A DNA stretch of 64,000 nucleotides. Origin: Isochrysis galbana. Its lineage: Eukaryota; Haptophyta; Isochrysidales; Isochrysidaceae. Shown here piece after piece: positions 41,979-52,128 of this stretch. Both the position numbers and the translations under genes were made by a program. Location of the stretch: positions 4,077,741 to 4,141,740 of the forward strand of contig CM030933.1 of assembly GCA_018136815.1 (NCBI GenBank), read 5' to 3'. The number at the start of each line of letters is the position of its first letter. Position 1 is the first letter of the stretch. Below the pieces are notes generated by a model, which saw only the letters and a list, made by a program, of their open reading frames with translations, was not told the DNA's origin and made no database searches.

Positions 41979-43677
41979 CTAGGCATGAGCATAACTTATC
42001 ACGAAGAAAACTGGCAGCATGATGGCAGGGAAGATAGCAGACGGTGCGCCCGCCCAAAAGAGGAGGATCCACATGACTTGTTGTAGTCCGAAAACCAACT
42101 TCTTGGGGGTGTCGAGTTTACCAGTGGTGTTGGGCAAGGGTTGAAGACGCTCACGCAAGATCTCAGCGAGCTCCTTGTTGCTGCGAGGCACCGGCCGCAG
42201 CTGGACGGCGTACGATGCGAGCTTTTCCAGTTGTCCTGTGTAAATGAGCCCAGCTACCATCATATAGTCGAGCGAATGGAAGATGAGAGCGTCCTGGCCA
42301 TGGTAAGTGGACAAGGGAGAGGGGTTGGGAGCGCGCGCCAAACATGTGCACTGTCAAGTTAAAGGCGGAAAGATTAACCGAAAGGTTGCATACAACGTCT
42401 CCTCAGTCTCATCCCAGAGGATAGGTTGGGGGGGGGGGGGGGAGCAGTTGGACATGTGTAGTACATCGTGATGCCGCTTCATCACAACACAAATGCCGTA
42501 CACCTATCCGACTCAATGCAGGGCGCTCTCGAGACTGCTGGCCTCGCACCTGCTTCTCGTATTCGTCGAGGTTTTTAATGAAGTAGAGCGGCATTTCCGA
42601 CCAATGAGCCACCGAGTTGAGATGGTGCACGATGTGGTAGCCATCATTGAAAGTGAGCATGTTGAACGGCGCAGCAATCAAGTTGATGGTGAGCCCATAA
42701 TTGGAGGTCGGATCCCTCGGGTTAATGAACTGGTGTTGGGCGAAGTTTCCCGTCATCAGCGCGCACGGTCCAACGATGGAAGAGAATCCGAGAGAGATCC
42801 AAAAGACAGGCGGGTGCAGAGAGCAGAGTACATGGAACGTAGCAAAGTAGCCAATCATTGAAGCGACCGAAAGTGCTGCCAGGCCATAGCGCTGCTTGCA
42901 CACAGCATAATAGGGCAGGAAGAGGAAAGTGTGAATGACAAAGTTGGCAATGTAGTGTAGTAGTCCGAGCACCGTGTCGCGCCGATAGCCAGTGGTACCC
43001 GAGAGATCCCAGGGAAAGATGTTGTTGGAACCATGGTGCATCACACAGTGGTGAAGATGATACATCCCAGCGGGCATCCCCCAGAAGTTGGCGAGCACGA
43101 GCTGCGGCAGCTGGTTTAGCGCGCTGGCGAAAGGGATCCGCGGCGATATGAGCGAGCGGTGAGCAGCGTAGTGCATTGCCAAGATGAAGCGCTGGCCGAG
43201 GATGGCCCACGTGATGACCACATGGGTTGCAAACACGCCGACTGAGAGTGCACCAATCCCCGCATCACGTGGCAGGAGAGCAATCTGGAGCGAGCATGAC
43301 AAGACGATCCAGAGGGCGCACTGCAAGAGCGTGAGCGCGATTGGCAGATCCCTCGGGTCTGCGAGCACGCGGTGCGCAATCGCGTGCTCCCACGAGCGAG
43401 GAAGGCGGAGAATGGCCTCGGCACGCCGGCCAAAGAGGTCGGAGAGCGCCAGCTGCACCGCCTTGCGGTGGTGAGGCTTGGCGTTTTGCAGGAGATGGCG
43501 CGTAGTGTGCTCGGGCTGCGGGTCCAGCAGTCCCATCCCCGCCTCGGCGCCGTACTCGCTCAGGTCGGGCGAGAGGAGGTGGCGCATGGTGGTGGACATC
43601 GTGGGGCGCTCGCTCTCTCTTCCCCCCTCGCCACCCGCCCCCCCTCCTTTCCCTTTCCTCTTTACCCCCTCCATCAT
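41979..43677 (-). CDS. Membrane-bound fatty acid desaturase-like protein, about 480 aa
   Basis: Two exons, 43677-42550 and 42293-41979, join in frame across a GT-AG intron. The first ATG (43677) adds a Gly/Lys-rich leader; ATG 43599 (MSTTMRHLLSPDL) would give 454 residues and may be the true start. Three histidine clusters that bind the di-iron centre are visible: HYAAH, HHCVMHH and HIVHH, plus NFAQHQ before the last. Hydrophobic spans (ALTLLQCALWIVLSCSLQIA, VFATHVVITWAILG, VLGLLHYIANFVIHTFLFLP) fit four membrane passes in the ER. Exon 2 ends in a hydrophobic helix. The enzyme would use oxygen to place a double bond in an acyl chain. There is no cytochrome b5 domain, so substrate class and position cannot be told. 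Confidence 0.85.
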
Positions 43678-43829
43678 CTCTTCTTTCTCTGGTGGAGGGT
43701 GTCCTCGGATCCCCTCCCCCCAGCCCCCACACTCCCGCGTCTCACTCCTCTTCTTTCTTCCTTCTCTTCTCTCGCTTTTTTATATTTATCCTCAGCCCGT
43801 TCCCCTCAAAATTCTCCCCCCTTCAAAGT

Positions 43830-43895
43830 CCGGGGGGGGGGGGGGGGCGGGAGGGGGCGGGGGGGGGGGAGAGAGGGGCGGGCGGGGGGAGGGGG
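43830..43895. repeat. Poly-G-rich tract
   Basis: Runs of 9-15 G with scattered C and A, upstream of the desaturase gene and next to the 55-bp repeat. Confidence 0.85.
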
Positions 43896-43951
43896 AGCGG
43901 CGGCGCGGCGAGCGCAACCAACCTCACGGCAACCAATGTGAAAACGGCAAA

Positions 43952-44195
43952 AGGAGAAGAAGAGGGACTCGCTCGAAAGGAGAAGACGAGGAGAGACTCT
44001 CTTGAAACGAGAAGAAGAGGGACTCGCCCGAAAGGAGAAGACGAGGAGAGACTCTCTTGAAAGGAGAAGAAGAGGGACTCGCTCGAAAGGAGAAGACGAG
44101 GAGAGACTCTCTTGAAAGGAGAAGAAGAGGGACTCGCTCGAAAGGAGAAGACGAGGAGAGACTCTCTTGAAAGGAGAAGAAGAGGGACTCTCTCC
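43952..44195. repeat. 55-bp tandem repeat, four full units
   Basis: The unit starts GGAGAAGAAGAGGGACTCGC and ends ACTCTCTTGAAA. Units start at about 43952, 44007, 44062 and 44117, with a partial fifth at 44172. Units are almost identical. Because 55 is not a multiple of three, each unit shifts frame; both strands stay open across it, so frames here are not evidence of genes. Confidence 0.9.
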
Positions 44196-45465
44196 CAAAA
44201 GGAGAACTGCCGCGTCGCCGCCGCCGTCGGCTGGTTCGTTGGGCGGCGGCGGACGCGGCGGTGCGTTTCAGCGAAAGGTCCCCTCGCGGTCGCCGTCGTC
44301 CCCCCGAACGACGACTTCTTGGTCCACTTCCCTTCTCCTTACTGCCGATGGCACCAAAATTGGAGCTTCCGCACCCGTTCTTCTCCTCGGCTCGCCACAG
44401 GCTCACCCCCAAGCCTAGATGGGATGTCTGGAGTTTTGTATTAGAAGGGGCTCATAGTCCCCATGTGCCGTGGTGTACGTTTAATTAGGTGTCCTCCGAT
44501 CTCGTCCCCTCTTTGCGTCGCTAAGACCATGCTACACCTAGCCCTCGTCTCGCTAGTCGCTACTCGGTATGGGTCTGCCCACGGCTGTCCCACGCGCTCT
44601 ACTCGCTACTCGAACATGCTACCCCCGCGAGTCGATCCGAACGCTCGCATCGCGCTCGATCTCGATCTCGATCTCGACCGTCCTCGACCTCCCCACATGC
44701 CCGAATTACCCTTTGAGCTTCTCTCGACCACTCACCCCTCAAATATGTTTGGGCCTCCCCGATCAATCCCTTTGTTTGGATGGGCTCGTCTCTCGTCTCT
44801 CGGGGCCTTTGAGGCCCGTCTCGACCCCCCTCGCCGGCCCCGCGCCGTTCTCGCCACTCGCGCCGACCTTTGGGACACCCTCTAACTTGTTTGAAGGGGG
44901 GGCAAAGTTGGCCGAGCAGACCTTTTTTACAAAGTTCCACACGTTCTCACGATGGCGGAATTATCAGCCGGCGACTCCCACTGCGCGGGTGCTCTTTGGG
45001 CTCGTCGTGACCCGGGTTCCCGGTCCCTACCGCCTCCCAATGCCGAGGCCGATTTCGATTTCACCCGCGCTGAGGATAAATGTGTCCTCGCATCTTTGTT
45101 GATGGTAACTAACCACTCTCAAGGGTATCTTCATCTTCAAAGTTCTCGCCGCTCGCCGCCACTCGCCGGTCGCCGGCCCAGCGCGCCCCCCCGTCCCCCG
45201 TCCCCCGTCCCCCTCTGCGATGGTCCTTGCTCCTCTCTGGATCTGGACCCTCGAGGGTTGGTGGCTCGCCCGCGACCTCGCCCGCCGGTCCCGCCGTCCT
45301 TGGGAATTCTCACCTTCACCTTCTCTGGCAGTCTCTGCCAGAAAAGCCTCAATCAAGCTTGTGGAACATTTTGTGCTTCTTCTTCTCTTTACTTCCCTCG
45401 GCCTTGCTGGCGCCCCTACCTCTTCGTCCTCCTCGTCCTCGTCTCCCGGTCACCGTCCAATGGCG
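44196..45465. other. GC-rich interval, nothing identified
   Basis: Several overlapping short frames, Ser/Pro/Arg-rich, no recognisable domain. Repeated TCGATC and CGACCT motifs near 44655-44690. Probably decayed mobile DNA. Confidence 0.3.
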
Positions 45466-45740
45466 TTCGGCCGAGGTGAGACTGCGAGCGTAATACCCAA
45501 CGACTCGTTCACGGTTATCGTCTCCTAGCTGCGAGAGGATGCTGGCGATACCCAACTTGCTAGCCCCATCGGTCTTGACGATGAAGGGCCGATCATCCCT
45601 GGGTGGAGTCAAGACGGGCTCCGAAGTGATCGCTGTCTTGAGCTCTTGGATAGCTCGGCGACACTCCTCGGACTGGGACTCCTTTGCCACGTCGCAGCCC
45701 TTCCGCGTGAGAGCAGTGAGAGGCGGCGGCCTAGATGGCG
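45466..45740 (-). pseudogene. Ty3/gypsy RT-RNase H junction fragment
   Basis: The minus-strand frame encodes RRAIQELKTAITSEPVLTPP, then PFIVKTDGASKLGIASILSQ and VGYYARSLTSAERHWTV. This is the well-known gypsy pattern (LK..L..PVL, PF...TDAS..G...L.Q, YaSR.L..aE..Y) at the start of RNase H, with one catalytic Asp in TDGAS. No other part of the element remains: it is joined to proline-coding repeats on one side and to unrelated sequence on the other. Confidence 0.75.
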
Positions 45741-46345
45741 GAGGTGGCAAAGGAGGTGGAGGCGATGTTGGCGGTGGTGGAGAAGGAGGTGGAGGATTAG
45801 AGGGCGGGGGCGGTGAGTTCAGTGGCGGAGACAAGGGTGGAGGGGAGAAGGGCGGGGGCGGAGTGGGCGGCAGCGATGGCGACGGCGGCTTAGATGGCGG
45901 AGGTGGCAAGGGAGGTGGAGGATTAGAGGATTAGAGGGCGGGGACGGTGAGGGCGGTGGGGGCTTCAGTGGCGGAGACAAGGGTGGGGGGGGAAAGGGCG
46001 GGGGCGGAGATACCGAGGGAGGTGGTGGCAGTGATGGTGGAGGAGGCGATGTGGGTGGTGGTGGAGAGGGAGGTGGAGGAGAAGATGGAGGAGGTGGTGA
46101 GGGAGGTGGAGGCGATGTTGGCGGTGGTGGAGAAGGAGGTGCAGGATTAGAGGGCGGGGGCGGTGAGGGCGGTGGGGGTTTCAGTGGCGGAGACAAGGGT
46201 GGAGGGGAGAAGGGCGGGGGCGGAGTGGGCGGTGGGGGCTTCAGTGGCGGAGACAAGGGTGGGGGGGGAAAGGGCGGGGGCGGAGATACCGAGGGAGGTG
46301 GTGGCAGTGATGGTGGAGGAGGCGATGTGGGTGCTGGGAGACGCG
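45720..46345. repeat. G-rich minisatellite (GGWGG-type), coding Pro on the minus strand
   Basis: Degenerate units of about 9-18 bp such as GGCGGTGGTGGAGAAGGAGG. Larger blocks repeat too: TTCAGTGGCGGAGACAAGGG occurs at about 45810, 45965, 46180 and 46240. The minus strand reads PPPPFSPPPLSPPLKPPPP. Confidence 0.9.
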
Positions 46346-46735
46346 GTCCATGCTCGACGAATTGGACGAACGGCAAGACAATATGTTCCGGAGGATGACG
46401 TCGATCTGCGTGGAAGAGTTCACCGAGATGCGCAAGAGTCTCTCCCGACTGTACGCCAAGGCCAAGGTTCAACAATTGGCCGAACGCCGTGAACAAGAGC
46501 GCTCCCACCCACCCGCCACCGCGGACATGCCCGCTACGATTCACGCCCATCCGCAGGCGAGCCCTACTCAGGCAGCTCAAGGGCGGCACGAGAATCGTCC
46601 GAAAGACGCCACTACTTCAAGTAGCTGTGACAAGAGGGCATCCCATAAGCGCAAGAGGAGCCGCGAAAGCAGCCCAAGCCGCAAAGCGGCCGCCCACCGC
46701 TGTCTATCGTGCGGTGTGCCCGCTACGGGTGCCTT
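46346..46735 (+). other. Open frame segment between the two minisatellites
   Basis: The plus strand encodes a helical, charged stretch (LDELDERQDNMFRRMTSICV, MRKSLSRLYAKAKVQQLAER) followed by a basic Ser/Arg region with KRKRSRESSPSRK. This resembles a gag-type or ORF1-type N-terminus but is too short and isolated to name. Confidence 0.35.
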
Positions 46736-47345
46736 CGCCCTTCTCCCCTCCACCCTTGTCTCCGCCACTGAGTCCCCTTCCACCCTCACCGCCGCCGCCC
46801 TCCAATCCTCCGCCGCCCACATCGCCTCCACCTCCCTCGCCACTTCCTCCATTCTCTCCTCCACCACCACCCACATCTCCTCCGCCTCCATCACCACCTC
46901 CACCATCACTGCCCCTACCTCCCTCGCCCCCTCCTCCATCCAAGCCGCCACCGCCATCACTCCCGCCCACCCCGCCCCCGCCCTCGCCACCTCCATCTCC
47001 CTCGCCCCCTCCTCCATTCTCTCCTCCACCTCCCTCTCCATCTCCTTCTCCACCACCACCGACGTCTCCTCCACCTCCTTCTCCACCCTCACCGACATCC
47101 CCTCTACCTCCCTCACCACCTCCGCCATCGACGCCGCCTTCTCCCTGGCCACCTTCACCATTCACTCCGCCATTACGGCCGCCAAATCCCTCACCATCTC
47201 CGCCATTACTACCCCCAGCTCCCTCGCCACTCTCCCCAGCCTTGTTTCTTGCACCTCTTCCGCCACAACCTCCACCGTCATCGGCACCGTGGCCACCGCC
47301 TTTCCCTTCCTCGCCGCCGCGCGCTCCACTTCCACTTTGCCTCGC
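46736..47345. repeat. C-rich minisatellite, inverted relative to 45720-46345
   Basis: Units such as CCTCCACCATCACCTCC; the plus strand reads SPPPLSPPLSPLPPSPPPPS, the same peptide theme as the minus strand of the first tract. The two form inverted arms around about 390 bp. Confidence 0.85.
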
Positions 47346-47559
47346 CGACAAGCTTGTTGACCACGTCGATGTCGAACTTGCGCATGTGCATGCGCGGACA
47401 TCATCTCTGGGGCACCAGGGTTTGAAATTTGCTTTATAGGTAATATGGGGCGTCGGACCCCTAATTTAATAGGTGTGTAGGCACCTTTTAAGTGAAAGAA
47501 ACACATCTCTCAGTGGGAGCGACGTGTCCAGTTCGGCTCGTGTGAGCCGCCAGGGCGTG

Positions 47560-47885
47560 TGCAAGGGGGGGGGTCCGACGGAACTTCGCACCGTCTTTTC
47601 GGACGAGGATTCTGAAAAGGCGGGGAGACCCTCCGAGCCGCTTTCGCCGGGGCTTTTCGCTCGCGGTCAAAAATGTCGACCCCCCCCCATATTAGTACTT
47701 AAAAAGCCCTGTTTGACCGCTCTAATATAACCTTAGTGCTGTGGTCCGTAGCCTTCATCGGCAACGGAGCCCCTACCTCGCGATGGGGGTGTGCGCGGTT
47801 GGCGCATGGCTCGTCCGGTGTATGTGGCTAGGGATGCTAGCATGCTAGCCAACAAGATGCTCTACAAGACTACAATTTCTAACGC
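47560..47885 (+). repeat. Repeat family B, third copy, with adjoining transposon-like sequence
   Basis: 47720-47880 matches 10060-10195 (CAACGGAGCCCCTACC, then GGGGGTGTGCGCGGTTGG, then AAGATGCTCTACAAGAC). The preceding 47560-47700 has GTCCGACGGAACTTCGCACC and CGCCGGGGCTTTTCG, faintly similar to 9488-9570. Confidence 0.6.
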
Positions 47886-48254
47886 CCACGAAGCTCAAAC
47901 TTTTCTACTAGATAGTAGTATGTACTACTACTATGTATGAGGTGGTCGGGGTGTGGTGGTGCTGGTGGGCGCCCTCGCCTCCGTCGGCTCTTTCTTGACG
48001 AACCTCCCCCCCCCCCGCCCGCCCGCCCGCCCCGCCCGCCCCCCGCCCCGCCCCCCCTCCCTCCCGGCGCGTGCTGCGGGCCGTGGCCGGCTGGACGGAC
48101 CCTCGCGCTCTCCCCCCCCCCCCCCCCCCCCCCCCCGGCTCTCGCTCCCTCGTCGCCCCCCCCCCCCCCCTCTTTGGACCGCACACCGTGTGAGGGGGGG
48201 GCAGAGGGGGGCGGGGGAGGGCGAGGGGGCGTCAAGGGTGGGGCGGCAGCCTCG

Positions 48255-48743
48255 ATGGAGACGCATGCCGATGGCAGGGGCCCGCCCAAAATATGCCAAC
48301 TGGTGGCCTCCACCGTGCGCAACCACTTGGTACCCAAACGCTTCCGTTCACGCCAGGTCGCCGGTCTCTTACACAGCGAGACTGGCGCGAGCCAGATTGG
48401 AGGGGCGAAGGCTCCGTCGCCCTGGATCGACTTCCTCCTCCACGGCCGCCGGCCGCCCTTCCATGATACCGATGAGGAGTCTGCGGGCTCCATCGGCCGG
48501 CGGCAAGGATGGTGGCCGCCAAGGAGATCTGTCCTCGTTCTCATCGGTGTGCCGGCGATGCTGCTGATGGCAGCCGCCGTGTTGCGGCTATTCGCCATCT
48601 TTTCCGTGGTCGAACTGATTTTCTCAATGGTCGACAGCTTAACACACCATGAGACGCCGAATTCAGACCTCAGAAGCAATGACGAGAGGTTGATCTCACA
48701 TGTGGCAGCAGCTCGAAGTATCTTCGTGGCGCCAGTCATATGA
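48255..48743 (+). CDS. Small putative membrane protein, 162 aa
   Basis: The frame is open from 47937 but only through poly-Pro/Gly, so ATG 48255 (METHADGRGPPKICQLVAST) is chosen. Residues 1-95 are soluble, with a basic cluster NHLVPKRFRSRQ. A long hydrophobic stretch, VLVLIGVPAMLLMAAAVLRL followed by FAIFSVVELIFSMV, at about residues 100-135 is one or two membrane helices. A short polar tail follows. I recognise no family. Composition is ordinary, unlike the low-complexity frames nearby, which supports a real gene. No intron is needed. Confidence 0.55.
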   Translation: METHADGRGPPKICQLVASTVRNHLVPKRFRSRQVAGLLHSETGASQIGGAKAPSPWIDFLLHGRRPPFHDTDEESAGSIGRRQGWWPPRRSVLVLIGVPAMLLMAAAVLRLFAIFSVVELIFSMVDSLTHHETPNSDLRSNDERLISHVAAARSIFVAPVI

Positions 48744-51092
48744 CAATGAGCACTTGAACTTAATTCATTTCACTGCTTCAATTAAGGCTTCCGCATCTCT
48801 CATCTATACTCATCTACACTTGCTATCTCGCTGATGCATGTCGTGGTCTAGGGCTCAAACGAAAGATGCACATCTCTCTTCACACCTTGGACCATGTGCT
48901 CAGCGTTGCACATCCCGCATGCGTCTGCTCTTTCTTTCTCTTGTTCATGTTGATCTCTGGTGCTCTCACGTTCGAGTGTGCCATGTCACCAGCGGTGTGG
49001 ATCCAATTCTTCGCTAGCTTTTGCCGCCGAACGTCGAGTAGGCCAATCATTTGTGCAAGTGGGCTGATCATTTGTGCCACAGTGACACTGTGCTACATCA
49101 ACAAGTTGGGCAGTGGCGCATGATGTAAAGTATGAAGCTGGCTACAGTCGGTGGCACTGTCGCGGGGAATTTCACTGGATATGTCGACCACAAGCCAAAA
49201 AAGACGTCCGACGCCCCTCAGCATGAGGGATGGGGAGGGCTGGGTGTCCACCCCTTCGCTCGCCATCGCCCAAGAGAACCCGAAGTCTCCCTGCCTGTGC
49301 CAGGCGACTCCCCATCCTCCTTCCACGCCACCTGCATGCCCTGAATCGTGTCCCACGTTCCGTACCTTGTGGCCCCTGAGTCCCCTTGGTTCGGTACAAA
49401 CATGCGCCCTACAGCATAAAGCGCCGCCCTTCAGCCCTGTATCTCATATCATGGCTCTATCGCACCCGAATCTAGCGACCAAGGATAGCACGTAAAAAAA
49501 TATTTTTACCGCACATACGCGGAGCAGGCCGCAACTTTAGGTGTTGCGGGTAAAGGGGGGCCTTGTGCACTTCCTCTTTGTACGCTCCCTATTAGTTTAT
49601 CCCGCGCGACTCCCTCTCCGTCCCCGCGCCCAGATCCCTCTTCCTTGCATCGTCCCGATCGGTCCGTCTCCCCTCTTATCGCGGTGGTGCCCCCCAGCCC
49701 GACAGACTACACGGCTACACGCATTTCTTCATGACACCTCTCTCGACACCCACCGCACAGCATCCTCTATCTGAGGTATAAGGTAGAACAAGAGCATCTG
49801 GAGACAGACGCCGGTGTGCAAAGGCAAAGGCAAAGCATTTGTCTTCTGTTCTTGTCGGGGTTTTGTTTTTGTGTCGGTTGCGTGATCGGCGGTTGACGGT
49901 TGAGTCCGTTACGGATACGGCGGTTGAAGCCGTTTCATCCGGTGAACGGATCGTGCAAGGGTAGAGACCCCTAAGAGACAAGTAACAAGACAGCTTTCGC
50001 CACTCATTAGTAGTTTATAAACGTAGTAAGTAGTATAGATCATGAAACTGTCGCATTCGCGAATCGACACTCGTAAGGCTTCTCTTCCTCTTCGTCGTTC
50101 GGTATTATCGTTATAATTCAGTAATTCTCTCGTTCTCGTCCTCGGTCAAAAGCTTCGCTTGGACGCATAGGATCTTGGGTTGTTGAGCGCCCTCTCTCTT
50201 ACTCTCGAAGAGAAGGGAAGTTTCCCCACCTTTCTCCCTTGTCGTATTCCATACGATTGTCGTATTCCATACGATAACAGACTTTTACTTCTAACCTGCG
50301 GGTTATTTTAAGCCTTAAGGTCTCGTCGATTGGTGTTCCACCTCTTCTCTTACTTTCTCTCGATGTCATCAAATGTTCCATGGCCGTTTTTCGTCTTCTC
50401 TCGTCCATCGGTCGTAGCTCCCCAGCGAGGTCTGCCCTCGTTGTGTAGGGGTAGGCGGTTATGTCCCGTTCCGAAACAAGACATTTAAGCAGGTTTGCGG
50501 GAACGGGACATTTTCGCAATGTTCACACGACATCGCACGGGTCATGCTACGTACAAACATCATGAGTATACGAAGCTCGACGCCATTTATGCAACATTTT
50601 GATCGCTCGGAAGTGCGGCAAATCACCGTCACCGTCCAGCGTCGCTGTCGAAAGCAGACTCCGGACACTGAAACGTGATCACGCACACGCACACACTCGC
50701 AACGTCATTGCAGGGAGTACAATCTGGCATAAAACCAGCGGGATTGTAATGTGCGCTGCGACTACGCTTGTTGCCGCCGCGACCCGATCGCTTGAGGTCT
50801 CCCCAAGGGTACCAATTTGGGAATCGCTCGGCGCTCGCCAGGCGCCGAGCGCTTGCTGACCCCATGGCTGCCGGACACTGTTTAGTGGGCTGTCAGTGCA
50901 AACCTGGACACCCAAAGCAGGGAGATGACAGGGGACACCCTCGGGGGCAGGGGGCGAACCGTGGCGAGGCTTTGGCCGTTGGTTAGGAGGCGGCCAAGGA
51001 GGCTGACATTTTCCGTTGTCTTCCCCCCCCCTCCCAAGACTACACGGTAGTCTTTAAGACTACGCGTTTGCGCAACCGATTTTCATGTAGCG
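48744..51092. other. Intergenic region without a supported gene
   Basis: Scattered short frames only. A frame at 48866-49123 (85 codons) has hydrophobic segments but no other support. Near 49500 the minus strand reads GTGCGGTAAAAATATTTTTT, another possible LINE 3' end. A tandem palindrome is at 50250-50280. Confidence 0.35.
50252..50277. repeat. Tandem short palindrome
   Basis: TCGTATTCCATACGAT occurs twice with overlap or adjacency (TGTCGTATTCCATACGAT, then TGTCGTATTCCATACGAT). Each unit has inverted halves ATCGTATG and CATACGAT-like arms around the centre. Confidence 0.6.
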
Positions 51093-51100
51093 TGTAGTTG

Positions 51101-51599
51101 CAGTGTTGGGGCAACAGCGCGCCAGCTTGCACCGATGTTGGAGCTATCACTGGCGCCAGTAGCTGATGACAGCTATCGGTGGTCTGCGAGCTGGCGCCAG
51201 ATCTTTGGTGGGAATAGCTGGTCATGCCAGCTAGCACCAGCTCTGGAGGGCAGATGGTGGGGGAGAAAGGTCACCAATTGTAAATTATACAGTCTAAAGG
51301 GTTATTTTCCCGCTAACGGAGGTAAAGCACACCCCGGCAGCTTAATGCGAACCCGAGCGATCATGTCGCATGTCGCGTGTGGGTTCACGGTTGCGAATCT
51401 GGTCGGCCTCCTACGTCCGCGACGTAGGGGCTTACCATTGGCAACCCGCGGCTCCTTACTTGTAGTTTTTGCTTCCTTTCCCTTTCTTGTTTTTTTTTAC
51501 ATCGCTCATTATTTGCTGAGAACTGGCGAGCTGGCGCCAGTTGAGATGGAATTGGCACTGGCGCCAAACACTGGTGCCCGTACTGTTGCCCCAACACTG
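51101..51599. mobile_element. 499-bp hAT-like MITE with TGGCGCCA subterminal repeats
   Basis: Perfect 17-bp terminal inverted repeats CAGTGTTGGGGCAACAG / CTGTTGCCCCAACACTG. Direct 8-bp duplication TGTAGTTG at 51093-51100 and 51600-51607. The palindrome TGGCGCCA recurs within about 100 bp of each end (near 51152, 51192, 51533, 51559). No transposase is encoded. Confidence 0.92.
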
Positions 51600-51607
51600 T
51601 GTAGTTG

Positions 51608-52128
51608 ATAGCTGATGTTGTAGTGGATAACCTCCATGCATACAAACGACCAGATGCGAGGTACACGACAGCACACTTTTTTCGCCACTCACATCAATGT
51701 GCCCTATCACAAACCCACGCTCATCGAAACGACACGTACCTTGAGCACACTACACACCGACACCCCTAGTAGAGAAAGACTCGCACAAGAGCACCCGATA
51801 CCCTAGACACGCCCTCACCGCACGTGCATCAGCAGACAGATGGTCTTGACGGCAACATGTCAGACAGAGGTCGCCACGGCTCGTCAGAGAGGACGAAAAC
51901 CGGAGGTCCGTCGGAAAGTGCGCACGCATTAATAGCGCGCGCTACCCACTTCGAGCGGCAACTGAGGCGCTGCATTGAATGCTCTCTAGGATACCAACGA
52001 TGGAGGCAACCCTTTACCCCTCATTGTGGTATTCGCCCGGAAGTCGACGGCACATCCCGCCCTTAGAGGTAAAAATGTGGGTGAATGCAGTGAGGATGTC
52101 GGCTGACAAGAAGACTGCAACAGTTGGG
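51608..52128. other. 3' flank of the G-alpha gene, no gene seen
   Basis: No coding sequence recognised; likely 3' UTR of the minus-strand gene and spacer. Confidence 0.35.

Noticed and set aside
43692-44446. Several frames with repeated SSSPFERVPLLLLSRES-type peptides
   Set aside because: They are translations of the 55-bp tandem repeat, which is open on both strands.
48866-49123. 85-codon hydrophobic frame
   Set aside because: Could be a small membrane protein, but there is no homology, splice or context support.
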